A stretch of 64,000 nucleotides of DNA, taken from assembly GCA_005408345.1 (NCBI GenBank), contig SEMN01000596.1, forward strand, positions 241,705 through 305,704, read 5' to 3'. Positions within the stretch are counted from its first letter, which is position 1. Every line of letters begins with the position of its first letter. The position numbers and the translations under genes are program-made. The stretch is from Macquaria australasica. Lineage: Eukaryota > Chordata > Actinopteri > Centrarchiformes > Percichthyidae. The notes below the pieces were generated by a model that was given only the letters and a program-made list of their open reading frames with translations, was not told where the DNA came from and searched no databases. Below are positions 1 through 12,019 of this stretch, piece after piece.

Positions 1-2587
1 TTAAATTAACAAAATCTGTGCCTCACAGGAGTGGTGAAGCATTGTAGGAGTCTGCCAGTGGAAGTGAATGATGAAATGCATTCGGATGATGATGCTATGA
101 TTCATATCTGCCATCTGAGAGCGACATTGGGGCTGAAGATGATACCACACACTAGAACTGACAAAAGAGAAACACAGGCAAAGCTGTCATCTGCCCTACT
201 TCAGTAGCTTCTAAAGTGCTTTCTCAGGTGGATGGCTGGAGGGCGGATGCTGAGGGAAAAGCGCATCAGTGCAGTTAAACAGAGCAGCTCATGGATGAGA
301 TTCTTTTCAAAGCCGTGCCTCCCACAAGCAGCCAGGTTTTCATATCCTGCCTCACCGGTGGCGTCTTCTCACAAATGATTACCTCATTTACTTGCAAAGA
401 AAAACTCTCCAAATTGAAACTCTCACTGATTTCAGGCAACAGGGCCTCAGGTGGCGCTGCCGTGTCTTCGTTTATTTATCAGCTTTATGCTTTTATTGTC
501 ACTGCAACCAGGCTTGAGGGCTCCATTGAAAGCTTATCTTGGGGTATACATTTATTTTGAAATAGATGAAGACGTGGAAAGCCATCCAGCTAAGAATGTG
601 ATTTGTCTATTTTGCTCCGGGATTGTTTGGCAGATGGGAGCGGTGACACAAACGATAGCCGCCAAGGTCACGGAAAAGTGTCGCACGCTGTCATGAGGGA
701 GACCTGAGCTGTTATTGCATGTTAACCTGAACCTGCCTTTTCATTCTCCACACTCCATGAGGAGATCCTGCTCAGTGTGTAATTCATTTTCTCCTTGTCT
801 CAACGTATAAAACAGCTCGCCATTGTTTTGGCTGCATCACATTTCCATGTCTATAACGTTGTTGTCCCACTTTTCAAAGGAGGCACGTCACCTGACTGGT
901 GTTGGTTCAGTCAGCACACACCGACACTGTAATTGGGTTAAACAAAAGGACCCAAAATAGACTGCAGCCTGTTCCTTCAGGACCCCTCCTGTTCCTCCTG
1001 TTGCCATGCTTGAAACCACAGCTTTGATTCAACACTCCCAGTCATGCAGAGTCAACATATCCTGTTGATATTCACGAGAGAAAGGCCAGCCAACCAGGGA
1101 GAAGAATGCAAACGCCAGCCTAACAGCAGCGCCTACTTGCATATGAATGTTTGATTTATTTTCTACTGTTTCCTCTCAGGGAGGAGTTTGCTGCTTAAGG
1201 CAGAGCACCTGTCCACAGAAGAGACATAAGCATCCCACTGTGGCAAGGTTTGATAAACATATTATTTATTCTTGATGGAAATTCTTGCGCATTGAAACAT
1301 TTTCTCATATGAGAAATTCCATTAGGGACTTTAGAATACGTGCCTGGATGTAGTATTGTGCTTTACAGCAATCCCAAACAGATTTTCATGGGTTTACGCT
1401 AAGTTCTTTTTTCTGCAGAAGCAATACTACTGGTTTTAGGGAGGGAAAGTCTCTCAATAAATTGCGTATTTACCCTCTATAAGCTCAACCTCCAGCATTC
1501 AGAAAATCAATGCTCTGTGGTAGAATTCCAATACACAGGAGCACATACGTGGATCTCTGTAAAATACAGTTTGATTTTTCAAGCCCTGCTGCTGTTCGTG
1601 TAGTAATGCGGGTATTTAAAGTAATTGATGAAAATGGCAGTGTTTGCTGGCGATTACTCTCATGTGGCTATACAGCCAGAAGTTCATCCCATATATTGTA
1701 CATATACGGGGGTATGCATCATAAACATGTTTATCTCACTACTTCTGCAGAATCTCAGGGGCCGACACAAATAAACATGAGGGACTGTATCTTATCGTGG
1801 GCTCAAAGAGGCTTGAAAATGATTAGAAAGCGATTCATTAAGTGAGATGCAGTTATGACTTATTATGAATTCATCAATAAATAGAATCAAATAAAAAGGA
1901 TTTATAAATGACAGAATAATTGAGGCGTAGCTAAATTAGAAATTAGTATTAATGCCTAATTAAATGGCAGAATGTGTAAATCAATTTGATGACCCAGTTT
2001 TTAATGGGGAAATAAACAGCTGACTTTACAGTGCATACGCATTTTACAAAACACGGAAATTCATTATTTTTGTCAAATTGCATTTACCAATTAGTTCCCT
2101 TAACCATTCGTTAAGCCCCGCTTTCCTTAATTACTGTTGCTAGCCTGTCAAGCCTTCTGTTGTCACATGGCACATATGCATTTTACAGTAATTACAGGGG
2201 CAGATTTGTCACTCGAAATGTTTATTCATTTTTGAAACAATGGGCCCTTGATTGCGGGTAAAGATAGACAAAAACACCTCCTCATTTCTAGAAGGCAACC
2301 ATCAATTTGTGACGGCTGGAATGACGACTGTCGCTGGCAGATTCTATCAGCTGCAGCCAGCTAGCTAAGCTAACGTTAGCTCCATGAATTAGTTGAAAAC
2401 ACTCCTCCAACTCTTTAAAGCTGCTATAATCAATATTTTTATAATAACAAAATCAAATGATAATGTGAAAACAATGTGAAATGGGTCGCTAGTAGTGCTG
2501 TACCTAGAGAGAATTACCACCTGAATCTGCCGCTCCCCTTGGCTTTATGGAGCTTTATAACCAGTTAAAGCTCATTAGTTAGACATT
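1..2587. other. Non-coding stretch, apparently single-copy
   Basis: No gene or RNA is recognised here. Reading frames at 291-560, 451-696 and 1510-1845 lack domain-like composition, are cysteine- and serine-rich in a chance-like way, and have no strong splice sites at their edges. Seen directly: a perfect 16-bp palindrome at 1301-1316, a perfect 12-bp palindrome GCTAACGTTAGC at 2369-2380, a SOX-type ACAATGG within 2233-2247, and an AT-rich block at 1850-2000 with several TAAT cores. These would suit a distal regulatory region but do not prove one. Confidence 0.6.
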
Positions 2588-2634
2588 AAATTACATTTAT
2601 TTAGCTGACGGTTTTATTTAAAGCGACTTACAAT
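2588..2634 (+). repeat. Short teleost dispersed-repeat motif, copy 1
   Basis: The run ATTTAGCTGACGGTTTTATT followed by AAGCGACTTACAA matches, from memory, a motif widely dispersed in fish genomes (a form of CATTTAGCAGACGCTTTTAT then CCAAAGCGACTTACA). A second divergent copy lies at 7136-7185, which supports repeat status from within this window. Only the conserved core is visible, so the parent element cannot be classified. Confidence 0.5.
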
Positions 2635-2737
2635 AGTCAACCATGTGGATACAACCCTAAAATTGCAAGAATCATGCAAGAACATCAACTTTATCAAATA
2701 GGCCAAACTTCTTCAAGTGCTACATTCAGAAAACAAT

Positions 2738-2922
2738 AACAGTTTAGCTGTCCGGTCCTCAACTTTACTGTTTTCGTTAACTCTCAATGCTGTCAAAGGG
2801 TTCTTTTTGGCCTCAGCAAACCCACTGTACACTGCTCAGTACCAAATCAACAGACACAGTTCGCAACTGAAGAGCCAGATATTTTCCTCAGGAGTTGATA
2901 GAGACCAAAAACAGAGCTAAAA
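2738..2922 (-). repeat. Family E dispersed element, internally deleted fragment
   Basis: This is a decayed partial copy of the element seen in full at 27679-28256, in the opposite orientation. The segment GATATTTTCCTCAGGAGTT followed by a GAGACCAAAAACAGAGCTAA-type stretch aligns with the reverse complement of 27900-27960, and the segment around AACTTTACTGTTTTCGTTAA aligns with 60018-60040 of the third copy. About 25 bp that the full copy carries next to this core are missing. The open frame 2717-2920 overlying it is therefore a by-product. Confidence 0.6.
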
Positions 2923-5900
2923 GGTTCCCCAACTGGCATTTTGTGGCTTTGTTAGGCTTAAGATTTTGCTAATCCACTATGGGATATAGCAAGTGTGCCC
3001 GCTGGCTCCCCCCTGAATTTCTTAAGAATGTGCAGCCATATGTGCACTTAAAATGAAATCACATGTGGAGGTTTTCTGTAATATCTACTGTTGTTGTGTC
3101 ACTGTCAAGTGAACAATAAAGATTTTCTGGGCATCAGTTTTGTCCACTTTGGGATGCAGTGGGTCACATTTCTTCACTAAGTCTGTGTTGTAACATTTCA
3201 TACTGCTCTCTGTTTGTCATTGGTTTGTGTTTTAAAGCACGTTTGGCATTCTATGAGTCATTGTTACTGGACTTAATCTGACTCGACTGGCAGGAGTGTA
3301 AAATTATATTGCCTTTTTTTCTTCTTCTGTGTGACTCTGTGTGTGTGTGTGTGAGTGTGGGCGAGTAGATGGTTCTTTAAAATTCATCCCTAATCATCAG
3401 ACCCTTTCAACGCTCAGTTAGCTTGGGTTTAGCCCTCATTGATAATTCTGACGGTGCATCTCACTCAAAGGGCGCAAGGCCTCAGCTCAATGCACAACAG
3501 AGACAATATTCAAGTCAAATGTTTCACTCCATTCTTCTTATTTGGAAAGAGATTCTTAAGCATTGTCACACCCCCATTACAAAAGATCCCTCTCAGTCTT
3601 TTCTCTTGACTCTCAGGAAAACGTTTGATCTACACATTCAGATTTTCTATGTTGCCATTTAATCTTTGTCTTTCACGTCCATCAACAGCAGAGTTTTGGT
3701 ATTGCTGAAGTTACAGTCAAATAAAAGACTCCAGTTGCATTTCTGAATAACGCTTTATCCACAGGATACTTGGAAGTTCTTGGGATTAACGTACATGTTG
3801 TGTAGATATTAATATTTCTGAATAATGTCTTACTGTGCTCACGAAGTGGAATGACAGTTAACACAGCGGGAGCAGAAGACTTTCCACTACAGAGGAAACT
3901 TCTCCCTCTGAGGGACTTCAAACCAACCATGAGGAAAACTCTGGGTAACGCCGGGGACAAAACAAAACTCTTGTGGTTTCGCAGTTCTACGAAATATACT
4001 CATCCTGGCGGGGGTCAGCGTGTGGGCGATCTGTGACGCTGTTTGACGGATGAAGAAATAAAACAAACGACGTGGAGAAGATAAGCAGCAAGAGAGCGTC
4101 CCTGCACACCTCAATGACGCTCTTTCATTTTTTTTTTTATCACTCGACCCTTTGCACATAAACAAGGAACATGTAAAGGTACTCTCCAGCACTGAGCAAC
4201 ACTTCATGTATTCATTTGTTATCTTGGGGGATTTTAACTTTGTTGTATTTCTGTTTGTTTGTTTGAAAAATGCCTGCTGGGTAGAGGTGGATGACAGACT
4301 CTAAGTGCCCTTGTAAATGTACAAAGTGTTCCAGATAAAAAGATCATTGTACAACAAGATTTATTCATGATGAGGTATTTCATCTTCATATTGCAGTCAC
4401 AAGCCTTCTTGCAGTCGAGCACAAAGAATATTGAACAACATTACCATGGAAACGGTACAGTGCACAGACCACTATAGGTAATGGTAAACAGACTGAACCT
4501 CAGCTTTCTGTATGACATTATCATATACCAGATTATTTGTGGCATTCTAAACAGGATATGTTTTTATTAAACAATCTACCTAATACTTCATGTGAATAAA
4601 TGAAATAAAGATGTGCGTGTGGGTGAGCTCAATCTACATAATACAATGCAGAAACTGGCAGCCTACCTTGCCAAGAATAAAAGAGACAAAAACTTCCCTG
4701 ATTGTTCTTGCTTCTGCACCATCAAGGTCATATCTTGACTTTTCATTAGCGTGGATTTGGTATGAATTATAGGGAATAATCTTAATAAAATGCACAGTGC
4801 TGAGAGGTTTCTGTCAAAGTAAAATATCCTTCATGCTGGGATATTTCCTCTGATTTGTGAACCCTGCCTTGCTCTCCGTTTATTGGCACCTTTTATCCAT
4901 CTCTTATACCGTAACTCAGTCATGTTACATGTAGAGCCCATTTTAAAAGACAAGAGGAGACAAGACCTATCCATTTTGCTGATCACTATTTAGCTCATTC
5001 CAGCCCCCGCTAATGATGATAATTGAAGACAGTGCCGCCCGGGTGACAATTTGGCATTACCCACTCATTAATCTATTCATTTTACACTCAGATTAATGTG
5101 CCGACTGTGATCCTGGTGACCTCTGGTCTGCAGGGACCTCAGTCACGTGCTCAGGTCACACGCGTCTCCTCCTACAGACCATGCTGCTGGAATAACTGTA
5201 CAGGAATCTAGGCTATGAAAAGGGAAAAAAATAGAATGACTGATAATGTAGCTCGGGCTGACTGCCAAATGGAAAATAAAGATGTAATTAGAAAGTAAAA
5301 TGAACATAGATTTGCTACTGTACACATATTTTATCGTGCATTCCCAGAGCACACGCAGCCACACATACAGTACTCACACACACAAATGGCTTTGTGCTCC
5401 AACAAACAAAAATCAATAACGATTTCACACAGCTAATCAAACATGATCTCTTTGGATTTTGGACAGGAAAGCAGTTGATTCGAATTGAATAAACCCTATT
5501 CAGCGTTAAAGCAGTCACTTTGCCCTCTCAGCAAGCCCAGTTTTATTGAATAGATCTGAGCTCCTCAAGGGTACCTTAAAATACTCATAGAGCCAGAGCC
5601 CACAAAACATTTTCTTTCTACTGCCCTCACTTCTTGACTTCTCTGTGAGCCACTGTGCGTTTTGTTGCCACATGACGCTCTCCTGTGTTCTTTCTCTAAT
5701 CCAAGGTTTATGACTCGGGCTGCACAGGTTCGAGTGTCTAATGGGAGTTCTGATGATGAATGCCGAGGCATTGACACAAGGATGATTTATAGTACAGTAG
5801 TCACTGGAGGTGTGCTCAGACTGTGCCACCCAGGGAGATGCCTTCCATCACATCTCATTTGCATTCACTCGATTTCTGCGCCGACGATGACTCACACCGC

Positions 5901-6732
5901 TAATGAGGCACCCACAGGACAGGAGAGCGTTCAGCTCACAGTTACACTATTGTTTTATCCTTCACTGCAAACATGTGCGCAGCTCCTCACCAGAGTCTGT
6001 ACATGCAGAGAAGCAGTGTCAAGATACATGATAGTTAGTGTTTCTTGTTACTCAGAGTCATCAGGATGTGAACGGAAAGAAAAGGAATTCTGGAAAAGCA
6101 GCCGTGACAGCCCACAACAGTTTTGACTCCGATTGTGTGAGGTATTCTGACTCTGACTTTACTTTCACATGAAATTGCACAGTTGCCCTAAATGCCTCCG
6201 AACGTCATATTTTCATGTCCCATTTCATCATGTGTACACTACATCATGTACTGTTCCATCACACATTTCTGTTTTCATCAAAGGCACAAGACCTGGGATG
6301 GAGAGGCTGCGTCTGTAAAACAGTGAAATTGCTACTTCTTTCATTTTGCACTACACTTTTAGATCCTGGTTGTTTTACCTATATGTTTTAACAAGTGTTA
6401 AATTATTTTAGTTATCGGACACTCAGACTTGTAGTTGGCAATGTAGTTAGCATAACCTGGCTTATTTTTTAGCATGGGAGCTAGTTAGCCAGTGTGGACT
6501 GCAGATACCGGGTGTCAAGATGCTACAAACTACCAACCGAAGCCTAATACCCTGACACCTTTCAAACAATATGCATTAAAGTTCAGGTTCCCGGTGGCTG
6601 TAAAAGGTGTAATAGTGTGTTAAATGCATTATATTTGCACAAAACCTACAAAGGCCTGTTCCAAAAGGAAAACTGCTGTAACTGAATGTACCCATATTTA
6701 GATGAGTACATTTACATTACATCCATGAATGC
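2923..6732. other. Non-coding stretch with a possible conserved block
   Basis: No gene is recognised. A short GT run occurs at 3341-3354 and a T run at 4128-4139. The block around 4960-5110 is dense in TAAT and ATTA cores beside GC-rich words such as CCGCCCGGG, a texture often seen in vertebrate conserved non-coding elements, but conservation cannot be measured here. The long frame at 5662-6126 (154 codons) and its antisense partners show no protein-like pattern. The region 6400-6560 is rich in GTTAGC-type words without a clear element boundary. Confidence 0.5.
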
Positions 6733-7095
6733 TGCCGACAGAGGCTCTCTGCCATCCGGAAACTCTGCACTCTCAGTCACACCCCACCTTCTGCTCCTCC
6801 TGTATGGGAGCATCACAGAACCCATCCTCCTCTACTCTTCCACATGCTGCTTCACCATGCTCACTGTCACCAACAGGAACAAACTCCTCAAAATCACACA
6901 CAGTGCCTCTAAAATCATCGGTCTCCCTACTCCCAACCTCCCAGCCCTCATTGACACTGCCATCACACGCAAAGCACTCACCACAGCACACGACCCCCAG
7001 AATTCATGCTTCACACTCCCATCTCTGATCTGGAAACAAGCATGCTACAGTACGAGCTTCGTGCCATCTGCCATCACTGCCCTCAACAATCCTCT
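6733..7095 (+). mobile_element. 5'-truncated L2-like LINE, 3' end of reverse transcriptase ORF
   Basis: The translation from about 6803 reads YGSITEPILLYSS, then LTVTNRNKLLKITHSASKII, then ALIDTAITRKALTTAHDP, then TSFVPSAITALNN. This follows the order of the C-terminal thumb and tail region of teleost L2/CR1-group LINE reverse transcriptases, of the type YRSxIEsxL, RLxRIVKtAsKIIG, RKAxxIxxDPsHP and SFxPxAIxLLN. The upstream piece QRLSAIRKL (from 6739) lies in another frame from the rest, so there is a frameshift by about 6775. Everything 5' of about 6733 is missing, including the catalytic YADD region and the endonuclease. It is a dead-on-arrival copy. The tail passes directly into a TCTA microsatellite, as L2-type elements often do. 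Family assignment is by motif order only. Confidence 0.8.

Positions 7096-7135
<40 letters not shown>
7096..7135 (+). repeat. (TCTA)10 microsatellite at the LINE 3' end
   Basis: About ten uninterrupted TCTA units start immediately after the LINE coding remnant. This is plausibly an expansion of the element's own 3' terminal short repeat. It creates the low-complexity SIYLSIYLS peptide seen in two frames, which is not protein. Confidence 0.95.
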
Positions 7136-7185
7136 CATTACATTTATTGATTTGGCAGACGTTTTTGTCCAAAGCCTTGTACAAA
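7136..7185 (+). repeat. Short teleost dispersed-repeat motif, copy 2
   Basis: The stretch ATTTATTGATTTGGCAGACG followed by TTTTTGTCCAAAGCCTTGTACAA-type sequence is a divergent version of the core at 2588-2634. It sits directly downstream of the TCTA tract, so either the LINE landed beside an older repeat or the motif belongs to the composite. Confidence 0.5.
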
Positions 7186-10171
7186 TGATGGCGAATGTGT
7201 AGACTGAGCAACCAGTGCGCAAAACACACACCACAGGTGCAGGTCCAGGTGTTGAGTCCAAAACTGTAATTGTGATTTCTGCCTCCCAAGGACTCACAAC
7301 ACTGCACAACACTCCCTTTAAAATTTCTATTTTATTACATTAGAAAAAGTACAACATTTTCCAATGTGATAAAATACAAATTTAAAATGGAGCATTCAGT
7401 GATGCATATCATTCTATGTGAATGAAATTTAATTATTTTTGCATTTATTTACAAGTCTGCATGCCTGAATCACCTGACATGAGTGGATTTGGTTGCCTTT
7501 CTGAGTAAAATTTTGAGATTTTTTTAATGTCTTCTGGTCCATAAATGTATGTCATGCTCATGTGCTGGTAGATGGCTGCGGCGCTCAAGTATTCGGTGCA
7601 GTTGGATGTTGTTGGGATTTTTTGTTTGACTTTGGGATAGCAGTTTATTCGATACATGCAGCAGAGAATCAAAACACTGTATACTGTCTGAGCTAAATTC
7701 AGTGGAGTCAGTGAGCTGTGGACATGAAAGACTGAGAGATAAACACATGAAATGCAATATTATTCCCACACCAGTAGTGGAGAAATCTCTACGCTGGCAA
7801 CTTTTTTAACTGTACAAGGTTTCCAGTCAGAGGAGTCTGTAACTTTTTCTTTTTTCAGAAATAAAATATTTAAATAAAACATATATATTTCCCTACAGTG
7901 GGTTTTGCATTTTATACACTCAACAGTAAGACATATACATACTGATACACCCTCCATTGTCTTTGTGTGAATGTTATAAATATATATGTTTTGAGGCATG
8001 TGCACTGTACTTACTATGTCATACATACTATTCTTGCAATGATAATGATTTTTTATGCAGCAAAATAAAAAGATATAATGAATTTCAGTCTATAAAAGAC
8101 AATTTTATTACTTTAATACAATACAATTTAAATAAAACCCTTATGTATATTCATAAATCTTGTTTTCAGTTGTGTATCATGATACACACATTTGCCAATA
8201 CTACCAGGACTACTTTCCCTCCATAGGTGTGGGAAATAGAGAAGCAGCTTGAGGTTTAATCATTCAAACCTCTACCGTGGACTTTTTTCCCCCTGTGTTC
8301 TTTCTTTCTGCTTAATAAATCCTGCCCTAATAATAAAGCAGCTCACTGCTATGAAAAAAAACCTTTGTGGAGTCAAAGTGAGTGTGTAAATTGAAATTTA
8401 CGAGTCTAATAACGATGCACAGCGTCATTTGAATAATTTTCTTCTCATATCCTCTTTAGTCATTCTTCACAGGGGAAATAATTGTTCTGTGGGTTTCTCT
8501 TTGAACAATAAACACCAAAGGCAGGAACTCATTTGAAAACTCTTCTGCAGAAGTGAAACATTGACCAATTTCCTTAATTATATGTATTAAGTAATAAAGT
8601 AATAAATCAATAAGTCTTTAGAGGTATTTAACTTTGAAAATACATGCTCATGCAAACCCACAACTCCAATATAAAATGCCTTCCTCAAGGCTTCCATGTT
8701 TAATCAAAAACGGTATTATTATCAGTAAGCTCGACAAGATCATCCCGACATTTTGTGAATGCAGCTCTTTGTTCTGTACTTATAATTTTAGTTGATCCTA
8801 ATTTAGACATCACATACTGTATCTAAACTGGGCTGTGCTCTCCTGCGGTGTGTGACCTTTCAGTCACAGTGCCATTACTGGAGGAGAGCAGGCTGTGACT
8901 GACAGCTTTAGTGGGTGGTAAAGATGTGTGTGTTTCCCCCCGCAGCAAGAAGTGCAGCAGTCCTCACCGCTCTGTGTCTGCTCCTCTCCTATCGATCAGG
9001 GGCAGTTAGAGCATGTCTGTCCACATGAAAGGTCACAGGATCTTTTTATGTCTCCAGTGACACCGTGGACAGACACTAGTAGCCGCTTACGTACATAAAA
9101 GCCTGTGGGGAGGCATGTAATGCTCTGGATGTTCAACTGCAGAGCTTTATAGGCCACCTTACTGAGTGGAAGGACTTTGAATCGCCTCACATATCCCTGC
9201 CAACAGTGACTTATAAAAAGCAAATGGCTCCGTTGAGGAAGGAAATACAGAGTTCATTTTACCCCTGCTTTGTACTAAAGTTGATGAAATTACTCTGTCC
9301 CCTTCATTCGGCAGCAAGAATCAAGTATTAATTACAGTTAATCAAACTTTGCAGATTATAGAGAAATGTGGAAAGGGTCAAACATTGGACGAGTGCACTC
9401 CAAGTGCTCGCTGGCTCGCTTCATTCAAGGCATGTCGGTGCGTTTAAAGTGCTGAGCGGTCTTTTGCTGAGGTCGAAATTTCGGAGTATTAGCAAGTTAT
9501 TAACTTCCCCTAATAGGAAAATCCTGCTCTTGGAATACAAACGAGGTGAGAGAGCAGTTAGGTGACAATGAGGACATCGCTATAGGATAATAATGATGTG
9601 TTCATTCATGCACAGGGTGAAACGGCCTCCGCGTCTTAAGTACTGGTCTAACGCGTACATGTCAAAAGTCCATCCAGAGTTTTCTTTAAGTGTCTAGTCA
9701 TGAAATTGAAAGCCACGGGTCATAAAAAATTGCTATTTATTGGAAAACCACCAGGGGATTCCCGTTTGTGGCATTAATGTGAGGTTCTCTTGATGAGAAT
9801 GGCCATTTAATGATCATTGCTGGCTCATCAGGGTTGGGTCATCTTTATTCATGTCTTTATTGATTTTACAGGGATGATTTTGTAATTGTGAAAACATGCA
9901 GCGTCAGGCGCATAAATCACTTTCCTCTACACAAAAGATGGCAACTTAACCATTATGGCTCTATTAGGTATTTGGAAAAATCCTGTTGTCTTCATGGTTC
10001 TCCATCTAATATTTTATACAAAAATAAACAAATTCATACCAAGAGGAGTTTTATTTCTCTACATGCTACTTGTCAGGGCTGGGTCTTACATTTTATAAGC
10101 TTTTTTGTTTGTTTGTTTTTGCACTTTTCATGTCATTGTTGTAAATTTAGCGACATGGCTAAAAAGCATTA
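7186..10171. other. Non-coding stretch, nothing firm
   Basis: No gene or RNA is recognised. The sequence is very AT-rich between 7320 and 8700. The acceptor-like stretch TTTCCCCCCGCAG at about 8933-8945 is followed by a short open frame but has no usable donor before its stop. The block 9300-9560 combines homeodomain-type TAAT cores with higher GC and could be a conserved element. A CCACCAGGGG word near 9746 resembles half of a CTCF core but lacks the rest. Confidence 0.45.
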
Positions 10172-10392
10172 ATTGACTTTCCATCTGGTGCCATCATCAG
10201 ATCAAACTTTTAATTTGGTTTATGACCATACCTTCAGAATTACTGACATTACCATCAGCCTAAGATGTACTTTGTGTAGTAATACATAGCAAATGCATGC
10301 TAACAAGCATGCTAACACGCTAAGATGGTGAACATGGTAACATGCTGATGTTAGCATTTACAGCACCACTAGCATGGCTGTAGACTCTTGTT
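10172..10392 (+). repeat. Family A dispersed repeat, copy 1 (3' portion)
   Basis: The order of words GACTTTCCATCTGGTGCCAT, CATCAG, TTTGGTTTATGACCATA, ACTGACATTACCATCAGCCT, then several GCTAACA and GCTAAGATGG units, matches copy 2 at 12187-12463 point for point. It lacks the 5' third. The GCTAGC/GCTAAC-rich tail is typical of a family I recall as very common in percomorph genomes. It has no coding capacity. Confidence 0.75.
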
Positions 10393-10892
10393 TTCCTTAA
10401 AGACATTTCTTAGCGTGAATTATATGGCTGGATAAATACAGCATATTATTCTAGATATATGATGATGATCAATCTCCTGAGTTAACTAAACTAATTGTGT
10501 ATTTAGTCAGGTTTGCTATCTACAGTGCTACACGTCTGATGTTTAGTCTATGACAGAAAGAGATGTGATTATGTGAACAGCATGTGTGCCAATAAAGCCA
10601 TGTAACAGACAAATGTGGAAGCCCTGGATTACAGTACACTATCCAAAACTATGACCTTGTTATATTGAAAACAATCAGAGGATCCATGACACTAAACTAA
10701 ATCAATTAAGCAATTAATGCTGCAACTGCAATCTCGAAAGATTTGGCTGCACAGCAGAGACAGTAATTAACTGGAGTAAAACACGTTGTTCAGACCTCAT
10801 GATGTGTCAATAAGTGTCTCTTTTACATTCTGCGTCAAATGTTTGGGAAATGGGCTGTGTGACAAGAACAAAGTGAGTGAGGTGCAGAACAA

Positions 10893-10919
10893 ACACACAC
10901 ACACAAATACACACACACA
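10893..10919 (+). repeat. Interrupted CA microsatellite
   Basis: Two short CA runs are separated by an AAT interruption, just upstream of a G homopolymer. The short, interrupted structure suggests an old, relatively stable tract. Confidence 0.85.
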
Positions 10920-10939
10920 GACATACAATACAGATGGAA

Positions 10940-10952
10940 GGGGGGGGGGGGG
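10940..10952 (+). repeat. G13 homopolymer
   Basis: Thirteen consecutive guanines are unusual in this AT-rich window. Such a run can form intermolecular quadruplexes, and its exact length is prone to sequencing error. Confidence 0.85.
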
Positions 10953-12019
10953 CATGGCATCAATTAGCAGACATGTTCCACTCTGCGTGTCGCCGTGTTT
11001 TTGTTGCGTGTGGTGGAGTGCTCGCCATGCATCAGTTGGCCCCATTACAAAACCTCTCAGAAATGCCATTAGAATCAGTGACCTTTCAAACAACAACCAG
11101 CATGCTCATACACAACACTTTAAAGGCTCGGAAACTCATTCACAATACATCGGCTGTATTGTATATGCATGTTTTTCACCTTTTTTTTTCTCCATCATCG
11201 CCACTGTTTCTCTAATAATATATGAGCAATAATAAGACCCATTCAAACTGGTAAAGAATAGTACTAATTGGCAACTAATCAAGTCTTGAGCCTTCACTAA
11301 TGGCATTCAATTTCCCTGTTTTCAAAGTTATGGAGAACATTTTTTTAATATCACATACACTGTATGTTCTGTATGCTGTGGTATGTTCCAGTGCTTCATT
11401 GAAGTTTTATCAAGCCTATACTGTGGGAAGTTTTAAAAACCCAAGACACCAGTATTTTACCCATAACCTCAAATGAAAAATTCCAGGAATGATATCTTCA
11501 AAAATGTATGGCCTGCAGTAGAATTTAAAATAACATGGTTAGAGAATGGAGATTCATTCTCGACCTTGGGGATGCATATCTGTGGTAAATATGCTAAATG
11601 CAAGGTCCACTTACTTAGCTGTTTTCAGAGATTTTGACTGTATCCCCGGCCTTCGTCAGCAAATGGAAGTACAGGACCTCGGTCAGGTGATAAAGTGGTC
11701 ATGGGGGGGAGATTATAACCAGTGTCTCTGTTCAAGGATGGTCTCTGGCCACGTGATGACACCTGAGCAAGTTATATTAGCTGAAGAAGGCTGTGGGATA
11801 CCATTAAAAGCTCTAGGAACTCCCCTGTCTCCTAAAAATGATGTTTATATGCTATTAATTTGCAACTGCAAATACGTACATCAGAGAAACCTAATACAGC
11901 TCCATTTATGTTTCTTATCAACATGATGAGAAAACACTTTTAGTGAACATATCTGCAAGTTGCAAAATGTTCATGCAGAAGGTATCTGTAAAATGTTCAC
12001 TGTCTTCGTTCATTTACTT

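Larger units (their letters stand above)
10393..12019. other. Non-coding stretch with simple repeats
   Basis: It holds the CA and G tracts described separately. The 126-codon frame 11546-11926 starts beside AT-rich sequence, has no known motif, and ends shortly before the family A repeat; I do not accept it as a gene. No RNA gene is seen. Confidence 0.5.

Noticed and set aside
5662..6126. 154-codon plus-strand reading frame
   Set aside because: Composition is chance-like with scattered Cys and Ser, there is no domain pattern, no flanking splice signals were found, and similar frames are expected in 64 kb on six frames.
8933..9010. Exon after the acceptor-like TTTCCCCCCGCAG
   Set aside because: The open frame stops at about 20 codons and no donor precedes the stop.
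9746..9757. CTCF-like CCACCAGGGG
   Set aside because: The conserved GGC continuation is absent (ATTC follows).
11546..11926. 126-codon plus-strand frame before a family A repeat
   Set aside because: No domain pattern; no splice or promoter context seen.
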